Positions 24,569-31,118 of a DNA stretch of 38,667 nt are shown here, piece by piece. A program made the translations under genes and the position numbers. The notes beneath the pieces were generated by a model. It worked only from the letters and a program-made list of their open reading frames with translations, made no database searches and was not told where the DNA came from. How positions within the stretch are numbered: position 1 is the first letter of the stretch; every line of letters starts with the position of its first letter. The DNA is from Actinomycetota bacterium. Lineage in GTDB: Bacteria; Actinomycetota; AC-67. Where the stretch lies: assembly GCA_040905475.1 (NCBI GenBank), contig JBBDRM010000061.1, positions 1 through 38,667 of the forward strand, written 5' to 3'.

Positions 24569-25392
24569 TGTCTACGACGGAGCGGAGCCGCTCTCTCGCC
24601 CGCGCCGGGACGGGCGCTTTGGTGGCGCTGCTTTTCGTCGCACCGCTCGTGATCATGGTGACGGGGTCTTTGCGCCGGCCCGGTCTCCCGCCTCCCCGAT
24701 CGCCGGAACTCCTTCCGCGCCCGGTTACCGTCGAGGGCTACCGGGAGGCCTTTCGCCTCTCGCCCTTGGCGAGAGCGATGGGGAACTCGCTCTTCGTCGC
24801 GTCGGTGTCCGTTCCGTTGGCGATCGCCACGTCCTCGCTCGCCGGATTCGGCATCGCTCGGATGCCGGACCGGCGACGCCGACGACTCGTCGCGATCGCC
24901 GTCGTGCTTCTGACCGTGCCGGTGACAGCGCTGTGGATCGCGCGATTCGCCATATTCAGATCCGCCGGCATCCTTGATACGCCGTGGCCCCTCATCGCGC
25001 CCGCGCTCATGGGCGGCAGCCCCTTCGCCGTCCTGCTCTACGTGTACGCGTTCCGACGCATCCCGGACGATGTCTACGAGGCGGCTCGTCTCGAAGGCGC
25101 CTCTGCGCTCAGGGTGTGGCGGCGCATCGCGATGCCGCTCGTTCGACGGACGACCGTCGTCGTGGGGATGCTCGCCTTTCTGGCAGCGTGGAGTAACTTC
25201 ATCGATCCGCTTCTGTATCTCCATACCGAGTCCCGGTACACGGCCCCGCTCGTGCTCCGGTACCTCGAGCAGCTCGGTCCGACGAACTGGCCCGTCCTTC
25301 TGGCGGGATCGGTGATCGTGACGGCGCCGGTCGTCCTGGCCTTCCTCGTCGTACAGCGGCGCTTCCTGCAGGACGAAACGAGGATCGGGTGA
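24568..25392 (+). CDS. CUT1 sugar ABC permease, MalG/UgpE type
   Basis: The protein has 274 residues from GTG 24568. The six-helix inner-membrane subunit has an opening helix (ALVALLFVAPLVIMVTG), five more hydrophobic segments, and the cytoplasmic EAA loop YEAARLEGASALRVWRRIAM followed by PL, which docks on the ATPase. MalG-type proteins form a heterodimer with a MalF-type partner, here the gene at 27774. The stop overlaps the next start (GTGA). Placing the MalG-type permease first and the MalF-type last is not the commonest order in CUT1 operons, where the two permease genes normally sit side by side. Confidence 0.9.
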   Translation: MSTTERSRSLARAGTGALVALLFVAPLVIMVTGSLRRPGLPPPRSPELLPRPVTVEGYREAFRLSPLARAMGNSLFVASVSVPLAIATSSLAGFGIARMPDRRRRRLVAIAVVLLTVPVTALWIARFAIFRSAGILDTPWPLIAPALMGGSPFAVLLYVYAFRRIPDDVYEAARLEGASALRVWRRIAMPLVRRTTVVVGMLAFLAAWSNFIDPLLYLHTESRYTAPLVLRYLEQLGPTNWPVLLAGSVIVTAPVVLAFLVVQRRFLQDETRIG

Positions 25393-26681
25393 GCCGGTCG
25401 CTCAAGATCCTCGTGGCCTTCCTTTTCTTCGTCCTCACCGCATGCAGCGCGGATGGTCGGGCCGACGGGTCGCTCACCGTGCAGATCTCCGGCAGCCCCG
25501 ACGAAGCAGAGTCCTATCGGGTTCTGGCCGGCGCGTTCGAGCGGGCGTCGCCCGGCGCGAAGGTAAACCTCGTCGTCGTCCCGAACCCGGGAGATCACAT
25601 CGCAAAGCTCGTGACGTCGTTCTCGGCTGGGAGCCCGCCCGACCTTTTCCTCATCAACTACCGGCGTTTCGGGCAGTTCGTCGACCGGCAGGTTCTCGAA
25701 CCGGTCGGCCCGATGCTGGCCGGCAGCCAACGTCTGCAAGAGGAAGACTTCTACCCCGAGGCCCTCGACTCGTTCCGACGAACCGGGGTCGTCCAGTGCA
25801 TGCCAACGAACATCTCGAGCCAGGTCGTCTACTACAACAAGAGGCTGTTCGCGCGGGCGGGACTCGCGACTCCCCGGGTGGGGTGGCGCTGGTCGGATCT
25901 CCTGGCGTCCGCGAAGCGGCTTACCGTCGACACGAACGGGGACGGAAGAACCGACGTGTACGGCCTCGGTGTGGAACCGACGCTGGTGCGAGTCGCTCCG
26001 TTCGTCTGGCAGGCGGGCGGGGAGGTCGTCGACGATGTGGTCAACCCCACCAAGACTACCATGCTCGGGCCCACGGAGCTCCGGGCCTTGAAATTCTTCA
26101 TCGAGCTGAGGCGCGTACACCGGGTGGTTCCCAGCCTGGCCGAATTCGAGTCAGAGGATCTGGAGGCCCGCTTCGCGGCCGGTCGTCTCGGCATGCTCAT
26201 CGAGTCGCGACGGGTGACCCCTACGCTCCGAGGCGTGCCGGATCTTGACTGGGATGTCGCGCCGCTACCGATTGATGCGGAACCGGCGACCATGCTGCAT
26301 TCCGACGCGCTCTGCATGGCGAAGGCTTCGAAGGTCAAGGATCTCGCGTTCCGTTTCATCGAGTTCGCGACCGGCCCCGAGGGCGCCCCGATCCTCGCAC
26401 GCACGGGCCGGACGGTTCCGTCGCACATGGCCGTGTCACGCTCCGCCGACTTCCTTGCCCCGGGCCAACCGCCGGCGCACGCGCAGATCTTCCTCGACCA
26501 GATCCCTCTCATCCGACGCTTCCCCAACATCGGGACATGGAACGAGATCGAGACGAAAGCCGATCCCATCGTGGAAGAGTGGTTCTTCGGGAACGAGCGC
26601 ATCGAGGCCCTCGGCATCGAGATCGACATCGCGACCCGCGAGCTGTTCGCCGAAGCCCGGCCCGCGCCGTCCCCGTCCTAA
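25389..26681 (+). CDS. Extracellular sugar-binding lipoprotein (SBP family 1)
   Basis: The protein has 430 residues from GTG 25389, overlapping the previous stop by four bases. A lipoprotein signal (ILVAFLFFVLTAC) gives the acylated cysteine C19. The mature part shows family 1 features: the hinge VNLVVVPNPGDHIAKL, SAGSPPDLFLIN, the calcium-loop-like DTNGDGRTDVYG common in sugar-binding proteins, FIELRRVH, and a C-terminal lobe with FRFIEFATGPEGAPI. It captures a sugar or sugar derivative outside the membrane and delivers it to the permease pair. The ligand is not identifiable from the sequence; a disaccharide, xylo-oligosaccharide or glycerol-phosphate diester is possible for this family. Confidence 0.9.
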   Translation: MSRSLKILVAFLFFVLTACSADGRADGSLTVQISGSPDEAESYRVLAGAFERASPGAKVNLVVVPNPGDHIAKLVTSFSAGSPPDLFLINYRRFGQFVDRQVLEPVGPMLAGSQRLQEEDFYPEALDSFRRTGVVQCMPTNISSQVVYYNKRLFARAGLATPRVGWRWSDLLASAKRLTVDTNGDGRTDVYGLGVEPTLVRVAPFVWQAGGEVVDDVVNPTKTTMLGPTELRALKFFIELRRVHRVVPSLAEFESEDLEARFAAGRLGMLIESRRVTPTLRGVPDLDWDVAPLPIDAEPATMLHSDALCMAKASKVKDLAFRFIEFATGPEGAPILARTGRTVPSHMAVSRSADFLAPGQPPAHAQIFLDQIPLIRRFPNIGTWNEIETKADPIVEEWFFGNERIEALGIEIDIATRELFAEARPAPSPS

Positions 26682-26685
26682 CCCG

Positions 26686-27777
26686 ATGCCGAGCCTCCGG
26701 CTTGACGGCGTCTCGAAGTCGTTCGGCGCGGCCGCGGCGCTCCGCGAACTATCGCTGGAGGTCGGTGACGGAGAGCTCCTCGTCCTCGTCGGGCCGTCGG
26801 GATCGGGGAAATCCACGACCCTGCGAGTCATCGCCGGCCTCGAGGCGCCCGATGCCGGCCGCATCCTGGTCGGCGATCGAGACGTCACGGCCGTACCGCC
26901 GAACGACCGCGACGTCGCCATGGTGTTCCAGAGCTACGCGCTGTTCCCGCACATGAGCGTCCGCGACAACCTCGCGTTCGGACTTGCGACTCGACGCCGG
27001 CCAGCGGAAGAGATCCGAGAGCGCGTCACGACGGTCGCCGCTTCGCTCGGCATCGCCGAGCTCCTCGACCGGCGGCCACGCGAGCTGTCGGGTGGAGAGC
27101 GGCAGCGGGTTGCGCTCGGCCGCGCGATGGTCCGCCGGCCGGCGATCTTCCTTATGGACGAGCCGCTCTCGAACCTCGACGCCCAGTTGCGGGTGGCGAC
27201 GCGGGGCGAGATCGTCCGCCTCCAGGCCGGTCTCGGAACGACGACCGTCTACGTCACGCACGACCAGAGCGAGGCGCTGTCGATCGGTCATCGGGTCGGC
27301 GTCCTTCGCGCCGGCGAGCTGATCCAGCTCGGCACGCCGCGCGAGGTCTACGACGAGCCGGCCACAACGTTCGTGGCGTCGTTCATGGGGAATCCGCCGA
27401 TGAACCTCGGCGAGGCTCATCGATCCGGAGACCGAGCACTCGTCTGGGGTTCCGTGACCGTCGCCGTGAACAACCTTCCCCGCGGCGAGCGGTTCGTGCT
27501 CGGCGTGCGGCCGGAACACGTCCACATCGAAGGCTCCCGGTGGTCGGCGACGAGCCGCGCCGATGGAACGTTCGACGCGCTCGTCGATGTCGTGGAGTCG
27601 ATCGGCGACCAGATCCTGCTCGAGCTCGACGCCGGCGGGCGCCGGCTGATCGCACGGGTCGAGCCGTCGTTCCCGGCGGTGTGCGGCGACCGCGTCCGCG
27701 CGTGGCTGAACCCGGACCGGCTGCATCTGTTCAATCCGGAGACCGGCGCGGCGATCCGGCACGGGAGCGGCGGATGA
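26686..27777 (+). CDS. CUT1 sugar ABC transporter ATPase (MalK/UgpC type)
   Basis: ATG 26686, four bases after the previous stop, starts MPSLRLDGVSKSFGAAAALR and gives 363 residues; the frame is open further upstream but overlaps the lipoprotein gene. Motifs are Walker A GPSGSGKST, Q-loop MVFQSYALFPHM, signature LSGGERQRVALGRAM, Walker B IFLMDEPLSNLD and switch THDQSEAL. After about residue 235 comes the regulatory TOBE-type domain (FVLGVRPEHVHIEG, VVESIGDQILLEL) typical of MalK and UgpC. It powers uptake through the two permeases in the operon. Such ATPases sometimes serve several transporters. Its stop overlaps the next ATG by four bases. Confidence 0.92.
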   Translation: MPSLRLDGVSKSFGAAAALRELSLEVGDGELLVLVGPSGSGKSTTLRVIAGLEAPDAGRILVGDRDVTAVPPNDRDVAMVFQSYALFPHMSVRDNLAFGLATRRRPAEEIRERVTTVAASLGIAELLDRRPRELSGGERQRVALGRAMVRRPAIFLMDEPLSNLDAQLRVATRGEIVRLQAGLGTTTVYVTHDQSEALSIGHRVGVLRAGELIQLGTPREVYDEPATTFVASFMGNPPMNLGEAHRSGDRALVWGSVTVAVNNLPRGERFVLGVRPEHVHIEGSRWSATSRADGTFDALVDVVESIGDQILLELDAGGRRLIARVEPSFPAVCGDRVRAWLNPDRLHLFNPETGAAIRHGSGG

Positions 27778-28637
27778 ACCGCTGGGACCGCCACCTCCGT
27801 CGGATGGCCGTGCCGCTCTTCGCCGCGGCCGCGGTCCTGGTCGTGCTTCCAGCACTGATGACGCTCGGGCTCGCGTTCACGGACTACGACGGCCTGAGCA
27901 GCCCTAAGTGGTCGGGGCTGGCCAACTTCCGGCGGATGATCGGCGACGACCTCTTCTGGACCGCCTTGTGGAACTCCCTCATCTTCGCCGCCATCGCGGT
28001 GCCCTTGCGGCTCGGCGTCGCGCTCGGGACCTCGTTACTCTACGCGCGCCGCCGCCGTGGCGTCGGAGCCGAGCGCGCCGCCGTGTACCTGCCCAGCGTC
28101 GTCCCCGACATCTCCTACGCCTTGCTGTGGCTCTGGGTCTTCAACCCGCTCTACGGACCCTTACCGCTGCTCGCCGGGATGCTCGGCTTCCCGGTCACCG
28201 AGTGGCTCCTCGGTCCGTGGAGCGCGCGCTTCGCGATCGTGATCATGAGCCTGTTCCAGGTCGGCGAGGGTTTCGTGGTTGCCCTGGCCGCACGGAACGA
28301 CATCCCGAACGACCTCTACGAGCTCGCCGCGATCGACGGCGCGCGGCCGCTGTGGATGTTCCGCCGGGTGACGCTGCCGTTGATGGCGCCCGTGCTGACG
28401 CTGCTGGCCGCGCGCGACATCGTCTACAGCTTCCAGGCCAACTTCGTGCCCGCGCTCGTGCTGACCGACGGCGGGCCCTTCTACGCGACCACGTTCCTTC
28501 CGCTGTACACGTACCGGAACGCGTTCGAGTTCTTCCGATTCGGCTACGCGGCATCGATGACGCTCGTCATGTATCTGGTCACGCTGGCGCTCGTGGGCGT
28601 GCAGCTCAGGGTCGTCCGGAGACGCTGGGCGGCGTGA
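27774..28637 (+). CDS. CUT1 sugar ABC permease, MalF/UgpA type
   Basis: ATG 27774 (ATGA overlap with the ATPase stop) gives 287 residues beginning MNRWDRHLRRMAVPLFAAAA; the frame is open upstream from 27540 but is non-conserved there. There are six hydrophobic helices. The LAFTDYDGLSSPKWSGLANF segment between the first two is typical of MalF/UgpA-type subunits, and the EAA-like loop is YELAAIDGARPLWMFRRVTL. It forms the translocation pore with the MalG-type protein at 24568. It is the last gene of the operon; a stretch of about 150 bases without a clear hairpin terminator follows. Confidence 0.9.
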   Translation: MNRWDRHLRRMAVPLFAAAAVLVVLPALMTLGLAFTDYDGLSSPKWSGLANFRRMIGDDLFWTALWNSLIFAAIAVPLRLGVALGTSLLYARRRRGVGAERAAVYLPSVVPDISYALLWLWVFNPLYGPLPLLAGMLGFPVTEWLLGPWSARFAIVIMSLFQVGEGFVVALAARNDIPNDLYELAAIDGARPLWMFRRVTLPLMAPVLTLLAARDIVYSFQANFVPALVLTDGGPFYATTFLPLYTYRNAFEFFRFGYAASMTLVMYLVTLALVGVQLRVVRRRWAA

Positions 28638-28655
28638 CCCGGTCGGTCCGGATGC

Positions 28656-28766
28656 TTACGAGTACATGTTCTCGAGAAAGTCCGGAAGCCATACCGGCCC
28701 GCCCGGCGCTATGAGATCCTCGTTCAGACCCTCGATCGACAGCCCTTCGCTATCCGATCGCGTCAT
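28656..28766 (-). CDS. Small frame of 36 residues, possible C-terminal remnant
   Basis: A minus-strand frame from ATG 28766 to TAA 28656-28658 begins MTRSDSEGLSIEGLNEDL and ends GPVWLPDFLENMYS. It starts 20 bases after the vapC stop in the same direction. Its end resembles another minus-strand frame after the DUF5615 toxin (PAGTLPDILESLYG, ending 21228), also at the nucleotide level (CTTCCGGAC-TTCTCGAG in both). I do not recognise the family. It may be a genuine third gene or the tail of an eroded gene. Confidence 0.3.
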   Translation of the reverse strand: MTRSDSEGLSIEGLNEDLIAPGGPVWLPDFLENMYS

Positions 28767-28785
28767 CGTCCATGACGATGTCCGG

Positions 28786-29193
28786 TCAGTGGTGACGCCC
28801 GCTCGGCGTCTCGAACTCGCAACGTGAACCCGATGCGCGAGTGAGTCGCGTATCCAACGTCACGAGCCGAGATCCGAGCGACTCTGCGAGCGCCACATAC
28901 CAAGCGTCGTACGCCGTAAGCGAACCGCGCAACTCCCACACACGCTCTGCGACCGGCTCGTAAGCAAAGAGCTCGACGCGGAGCTGCAGCAAGTCAGCGT
29001 GCGCCAGTGAAGCGACGTCTTCGCTGAGATCCCGGGCAAGAGCGGAGCGCCTCAGGATGTTCGCCGCCTCCACCGGCATGAGGTGGGGAGCAGCCAACGG
29101 CTCCGACACCAGCAGCGCCTCCGCCCATCTGCCGTCCGGTCCGCCGTCCACGAGTGCGGCGACGACGGCGGATGAATCGACGACCAGCGTCAA
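28786..29193 (-). CDS. vapC: VapC-type PIN-domain toxin
   Basis: The protein has 135 residues. The PIN ribonuclease core shows D6 (TLVVDSSAVVAAL), a glutamate in MPVEAANILRR, an aspartate in LTAYDAWYVALAE and a final one in LVTLDTRL, the four acidic positions that bind Mg2+. VapC proteins cut tRNA or rRNA when released from VapB. The start is TTG 29193, which overlaps the antitoxin stop in TTGA; no ATG is available near the conserved beginning. The tail after residue 125 is unremarkable. It is paired with the antitoxin at 29190-29426. Confidence 0.85.
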   Translation of the reverse strand: MTLVVDSSAVVAALVDGGPDGRWAEALLVSEPLAAPHLMPVEAANILRRSALARDLSEDVASLAHADLLQLRVELFAYEPVAERVWELRGSLTAYDAWYVALAESLGSRLVTLDTRLTRASGSRCEFETPSGRHH

Positions 29194-29426
29194 CGCCGAT
29201 CGGCGTCCCGGTGCCGGATGATGCGCTTTCGCGCGAGGCGGCTTCCGGTCGCCGCTTTGCGTTCCCGCGCTCTCGCCATGACGTCTTCTACGGTGGGGCG
29301 CCGGGCCAGGTCGACGAGCTCTGCCCGCAATTGCTCTTGGAGCGACCGGCCGGCTCGCGCCGCTCGCGCCGCGAGCACGTCGCGCACGTCGTCAGGCACG
29401 TTTCGGATCGTTATCGATACCGCCAT
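29190..29426 (-). CDS. vapB: VapB/FitA-type ribbon-helix-helix antitoxin
   Basis: The protein has 78 residues from ATG 29426 (MAVSITIRNVPDDVRDVLAA). The first 45 residues are the short ribbon-helix-helix seen in FitA-like antitoxins (RSLQEQLRAELVDLA). The basic tail (ARERKAATGSRLARKRI) should contact the toxin. An in-frame ATG at 29435 is less likely, because the promoter CATAAT at 29434-29439 would then lie inside the gene. With the start at 29426 the transcript begins at or next to the ATG, consistent with the lack of any Shine-Dalgarno. Overlap with vapC couples their translation. Confidence 0.85.
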   Translation of the reverse strand: MAVSITIRNVPDDVRDVLAARAARAGRSLQEQLRAELVDLARRPTVEDVMARARERKAATGSRLARKRIIRHRDADRR

Positions 29427-29429
29427 GAT

Positions 29430-29446
29430 CTGCATTATGCATGCAG
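29430..29446. promoter_or_regulatory. VapB operator-like palindrome
   Basis: CTGCAT (29430-29435) and ATGCAG (29441-29446) are exact reverse complements around five bases, with a further TGCAT at 29451-29455. The site covers the -10 region of vapBC, as expected of an autorepressed toxin-antitoxin operator. Confidence 0.5.
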
Positions 29447-29463
29447 TGCCTGCATCTCGTCAA
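29434..29463 (-). promoter_or_regulatory. vapBC promoter, probably leaderless
   Basis: On the minus strand TTGACG (29458-29463) and CATAAT (29434-29439) are separated by 18 bases, a good match to a housekeeping sigma-factor promoter. The antitoxin ATG begins eight bases after the -10, so transcription should start at or just before the start codon. The -10 overlaps the palindrome at 29430-29446, which would let VapB block RNA polymerase. Confidence 0.55.
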
Positions 29464-29858
29464 ACACCACGGACGGATGGAAGGCGTGGCCTCAAGAGCA
29501 TGCTTCAGACTTGATAGAGGGCCTGACGAGAGTCCAGTTCGGTACCGGGTTCAAAGGCGCAGATACCGGGTCGAACTCCGAGGGAACGATCAGCAGCCCG
29601 ACGTGCTTCCACTCTCACTCCCCCGGGGCGCCTGGTCCCGCAGATGGGACGCCTGTCGGGAGTGCGGCTCCACCGCGAAGCCCCATGCAGGCGGCGGCTT
29701 ATGCGCCACGTGCGCGGCGAGACGCTTTTCCAGGAGAAAGAGAGGCGGGAAGAGGTCGCATGAGAGCGAATATGAGCGCCGACGAGCGGCGCGGCGTACC
29801 AGCGGCGGCACCCCTAGGCCTATCCTGCGGGCCCGCCGCCCTCCAGAGCTCATAGCGT
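29464..29858. other. Decayed stretch without an intact gene
   Basis: About 395 bases with no gene I would call intact. Two traces are visible. At 29500-29524, ATGCTTCAGACTTGATAGAGG and the next four bases resemble the 3' end of the acyl-CoA ligase gene at 22219-22244. At 29594-29733 there is a zinc-ribbon coding fragment, listed separately. A plus-strand frame is open from 29441 to 30142, but it runs antisense through the whiB remnant and has no conserved end. Confidence 0.5.
29594..29733 (+). pseudogene. Zinc-ribbon gene fragment
   Basis: The plus frame reads VLPLSLPRGAWSRRWDACRE and then CGSTAKPHAGGGLCATC. Cysteine codons at 29654, 29663, 29702 and 29711 give C-x2-C-x12-C-x2-C. The pattern W-S-R-x-x-D-x-C-x-x-C-G-x-T...H...GLCxxC is a zinc-binding motif I associate with small phage or mobile-element proteins. 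The sequence on either side has no recognisable continuation, although the frame itself is open to 30142. It could be a short real protein; I treat it as a fragment because it lies among other broken genes. Confidence 0.4.
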
Positions 29859-30073
29859 TCACTCTCCGTCCGGGCCACCCCCGAACCCGTACCGCCGGCT
29901 CTCGATCGCGTGCGCGAGGCACTCTCGTTGGACCGCACAGGACCGGCACATGGCTTACGCGACATGGGCGTACTCGTCCCCAACGGGGAAGAACTCGTTC
30001 TGGTCACGAAGCACGACCAGGTGTCCAAGGGAACCGGGTGCGATGGAGCCCATCGCTCACGGAATGGAGCCAT
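29859..30073 (-). pseudogene. WhiB-family regulator, broken by a stop and a frameshift
   Basis: In one minus frame ending at TGA 29859-29861 the sequence reads RDQNEFFPVGDEYAHVA, a TAA stop (29955-29957), then AMCRSCAVQRECLAHAIESR and YGFGGGPDGE. FFPVGD, C-x2-C-x5-C and the final G-rich turn are the order of a WhiB iron-sulfur protein. The stop replaces a residue in the usual AKAxC segment. The first of the four cysteines and a plausible start (MAPFRERW, ATG 30073; then LDTWSC) lie in another frame, implying a one-base deletion near 30015. WhiB proteins occur only in Actinobacteria and their phages, so this also supports the taxonomic call. Two independent lesions make a sequencing error unlikely. 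Confidence 0.65.
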
Positions 30074-30112
30074 CCAGATATCCCGGCACGGTTCATAAGC
30101 TGGAATGGGAAT

Positions 30113-30313
30113 CTATCTGGACTCATTCCCATCGTTGCCTGATTTGGCCGCCCTGTCCTTCCTGCGCAGCCACCAGCTGCCGACGGTTATCATACCGACG
30201 CCTAGAAGGACGATCCCGACCACGCCGAGCAGCCCGTCCTGACGCCACACAGCGACTGCATAGACGATGCTAGCCGCTAAGAACGCCCAGTTGATTCGAC
30301 GTCGCGCGTTCAT
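30113..30313 (-). CDS. Small two-helix membrane protein, probable immunity protein for the orphan Rhs tip
   Basis: The protein has 66 residues from ATG 30313, which overlaps the stop of the upstream toxin-tip gene by four bases (ATGA). The frame is open to 30427, but that would overlap the toxin tip extensively. It has two hydrophobic helices: WAFLAASIVYAVAVW, and LLGVVGIVLLGVGMITVGSW with a basic C-terminal tail (RRKDRAAK). I do not recognise a named family. Position directly after a polymorphic-toxin tip, translational coupling and small size are the usual marks of an immunity gene. A membrane-located immunity protein would fit a membrane-active toxin. The function is inferred from context only. 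Confidence 0.55.
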   Translation of the reverse strand: MNARRRINWAFLAASIVYAVAVWRQDGLLGVVGIVLLGVGMITVGSWWLRRKDRAAKSGNDGNESR

Positions 30314-30834
30314 TGCCGCTGCACGGATACTAGGCTGAAACCGAACCCGGATGCACTGAGCATCCAACTGACGAACGAAAGCCCCTCGGCAACAGCGTAC
30401 CACCCAGCTGTCTTCGCAACCGACCAACCGGCCGACAGCGTCCGTGCGATTCCGGTGACCGATCCAGCGTAGTGGGCTTGGAGCAAGCGGAGACCCGCAA
30501 CAGCCTCGTCAGTCATTCCGAGCCCGCGCGCTGCGTTTGCAGCCCCTTGGAAGACACTTCCCGTGCCGGACAGTAACGCACCTACAGCGTCGAGGAGAAG
30601 CCCCGTGCGCGACAACCGCCCTCCCGCGTACAGGGCCGTTCCTGTAATCAGACTGACCGCAGACGCTCCAAGGGTGACACCGCCACACACGGCACCGAGC
30701 GGCGAGCCGAGAAACAAGGCCGCACATAACCCTGCAGCACCTGCCACATAGTTGCCTATCTTGTGGATCACATCGACGATGTCCCAGGCGTGATTTTCGA
30801 TCCAGGACCAGGCCCGGCCGGCCGCGTTCTTCAC
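30310..30834 (-). CDS. Orphan Rhs C-terminal toxin tip with hydrophobic helices
   Basis: The frame from GTG 30834 encodes 174 residues. Its beginning, KNAAGRAWSWIENHAWDI, matches the Rhs protein at the equivalent place (KSLASKAWSWIADHAWEI). After that the sequence is unrelated and hydrophobic: GNYVAGAAGLCAALFLG, GGVTLGASAVSLITGTALYA, LLLDAVGALLSGTGSVF, ending SWMLSASGFGFSLVSVQRQ. There is no nuclease motif. Repeated helices and a two-helix immunity candidate suggest a membrane-disrupting effector, which is an inference. The in-frame link to the Rhs core remnant at 30879-31087 is broken by a one-base loss near 30887, so the tip is silent unless it recombines onto the intact rhs gene. Confidence 0.6.
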   Translation of the reverse strand: MKNAAGRAWSWIENHAWDIVDVIHKIGNYVAGAAGLCAALFLGSPLGAVCGGVTLGASAVSLITGTALYAGGRLSRTGLLLDAVGALLSGTGSVFQGAANAARGLGMTDEAVAGLRLLQAHYAGSVTGIARTLSAGWSVAKTAGWYAVAEGLSFVSWMLSASGFGFSLVSVQRQ

Positions 30835-31087
30835 AGCGGTCCAGGCGTCGCCGAAGATGTTCGTCCCGAACGGATCCGTCAGATTGAGAGGCTGTTCGCC
30901 ACGTAAGCGTAGAGATTGGCGCCGCCGCCTGCGAACTCGAGAGGGTCCTCCGAGATGAACCTTCCCGTGACCGGACTGTGGGAGCGCGCCCGATAGTGAT
31001 ACAACTCCGCCGCGTCGCCCTCACGGCCGGTGAACTGATACGGCGCCCGTGAGCGTGGCCTTGCCGAACGGCTCATAGGTGTAGGAG
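30781..31087 (-). repeat. Duplicated rhs core segment (copy of 32136-32456)
   Basis: These roughly 307 bases are recognisably the same as 32136-32456 in the intact rhs gene, including TAGGAG, GCCGAACGG, CGGATCCGT and CAATCCAGGACCAGGC-like blocks. Both copies have the same orientation. The homology stops sharply at the HAWD/HAWE codons, beyond which the toxin modules are unrelated. Confidence 0.75.
30879..31087 (-). pseudogene. Rhs core remnant of the orphan tip
   Basis: The minus frame reads YQFTGREGDAAELYHYRARS and RFISEDPLEFAGG, then ANLYAYVANS, the Rhs repeat-associated core hallmark. Compared with the intact gene, 14 bases are missing near 31043 (the codons around APSTNP) and one base near 30887, so the remnant is frameshifted at both ends. 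Homology to the intact rhs begins at about 31087 (SYTYEPFGKATLTGA in a third frame). This is the anchor sequence through which a displaced toxin cassette could be exchanged. Confidence 0.75.
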
Positions 31088-31118
31088 CGTGGGGTTCGGG
31101 AGGTACGAACAACAGAGC

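Noticed and set aside
29540-29585. tRNA-like T-arm sequence (GGGTTCAAA and GGGTCGAACTCC)
   Set aside because: No acceptor stem, D-arm or anticodon arm can be paired around it.
29441-30142. Plus-strand open frame of 233 codons as a full gene
   Set aside because: Only the zinc-ribbon part looks protein-like; the second half is antisense to the whiB remnant and Arg/Pro-rich, so I report the fragment only.
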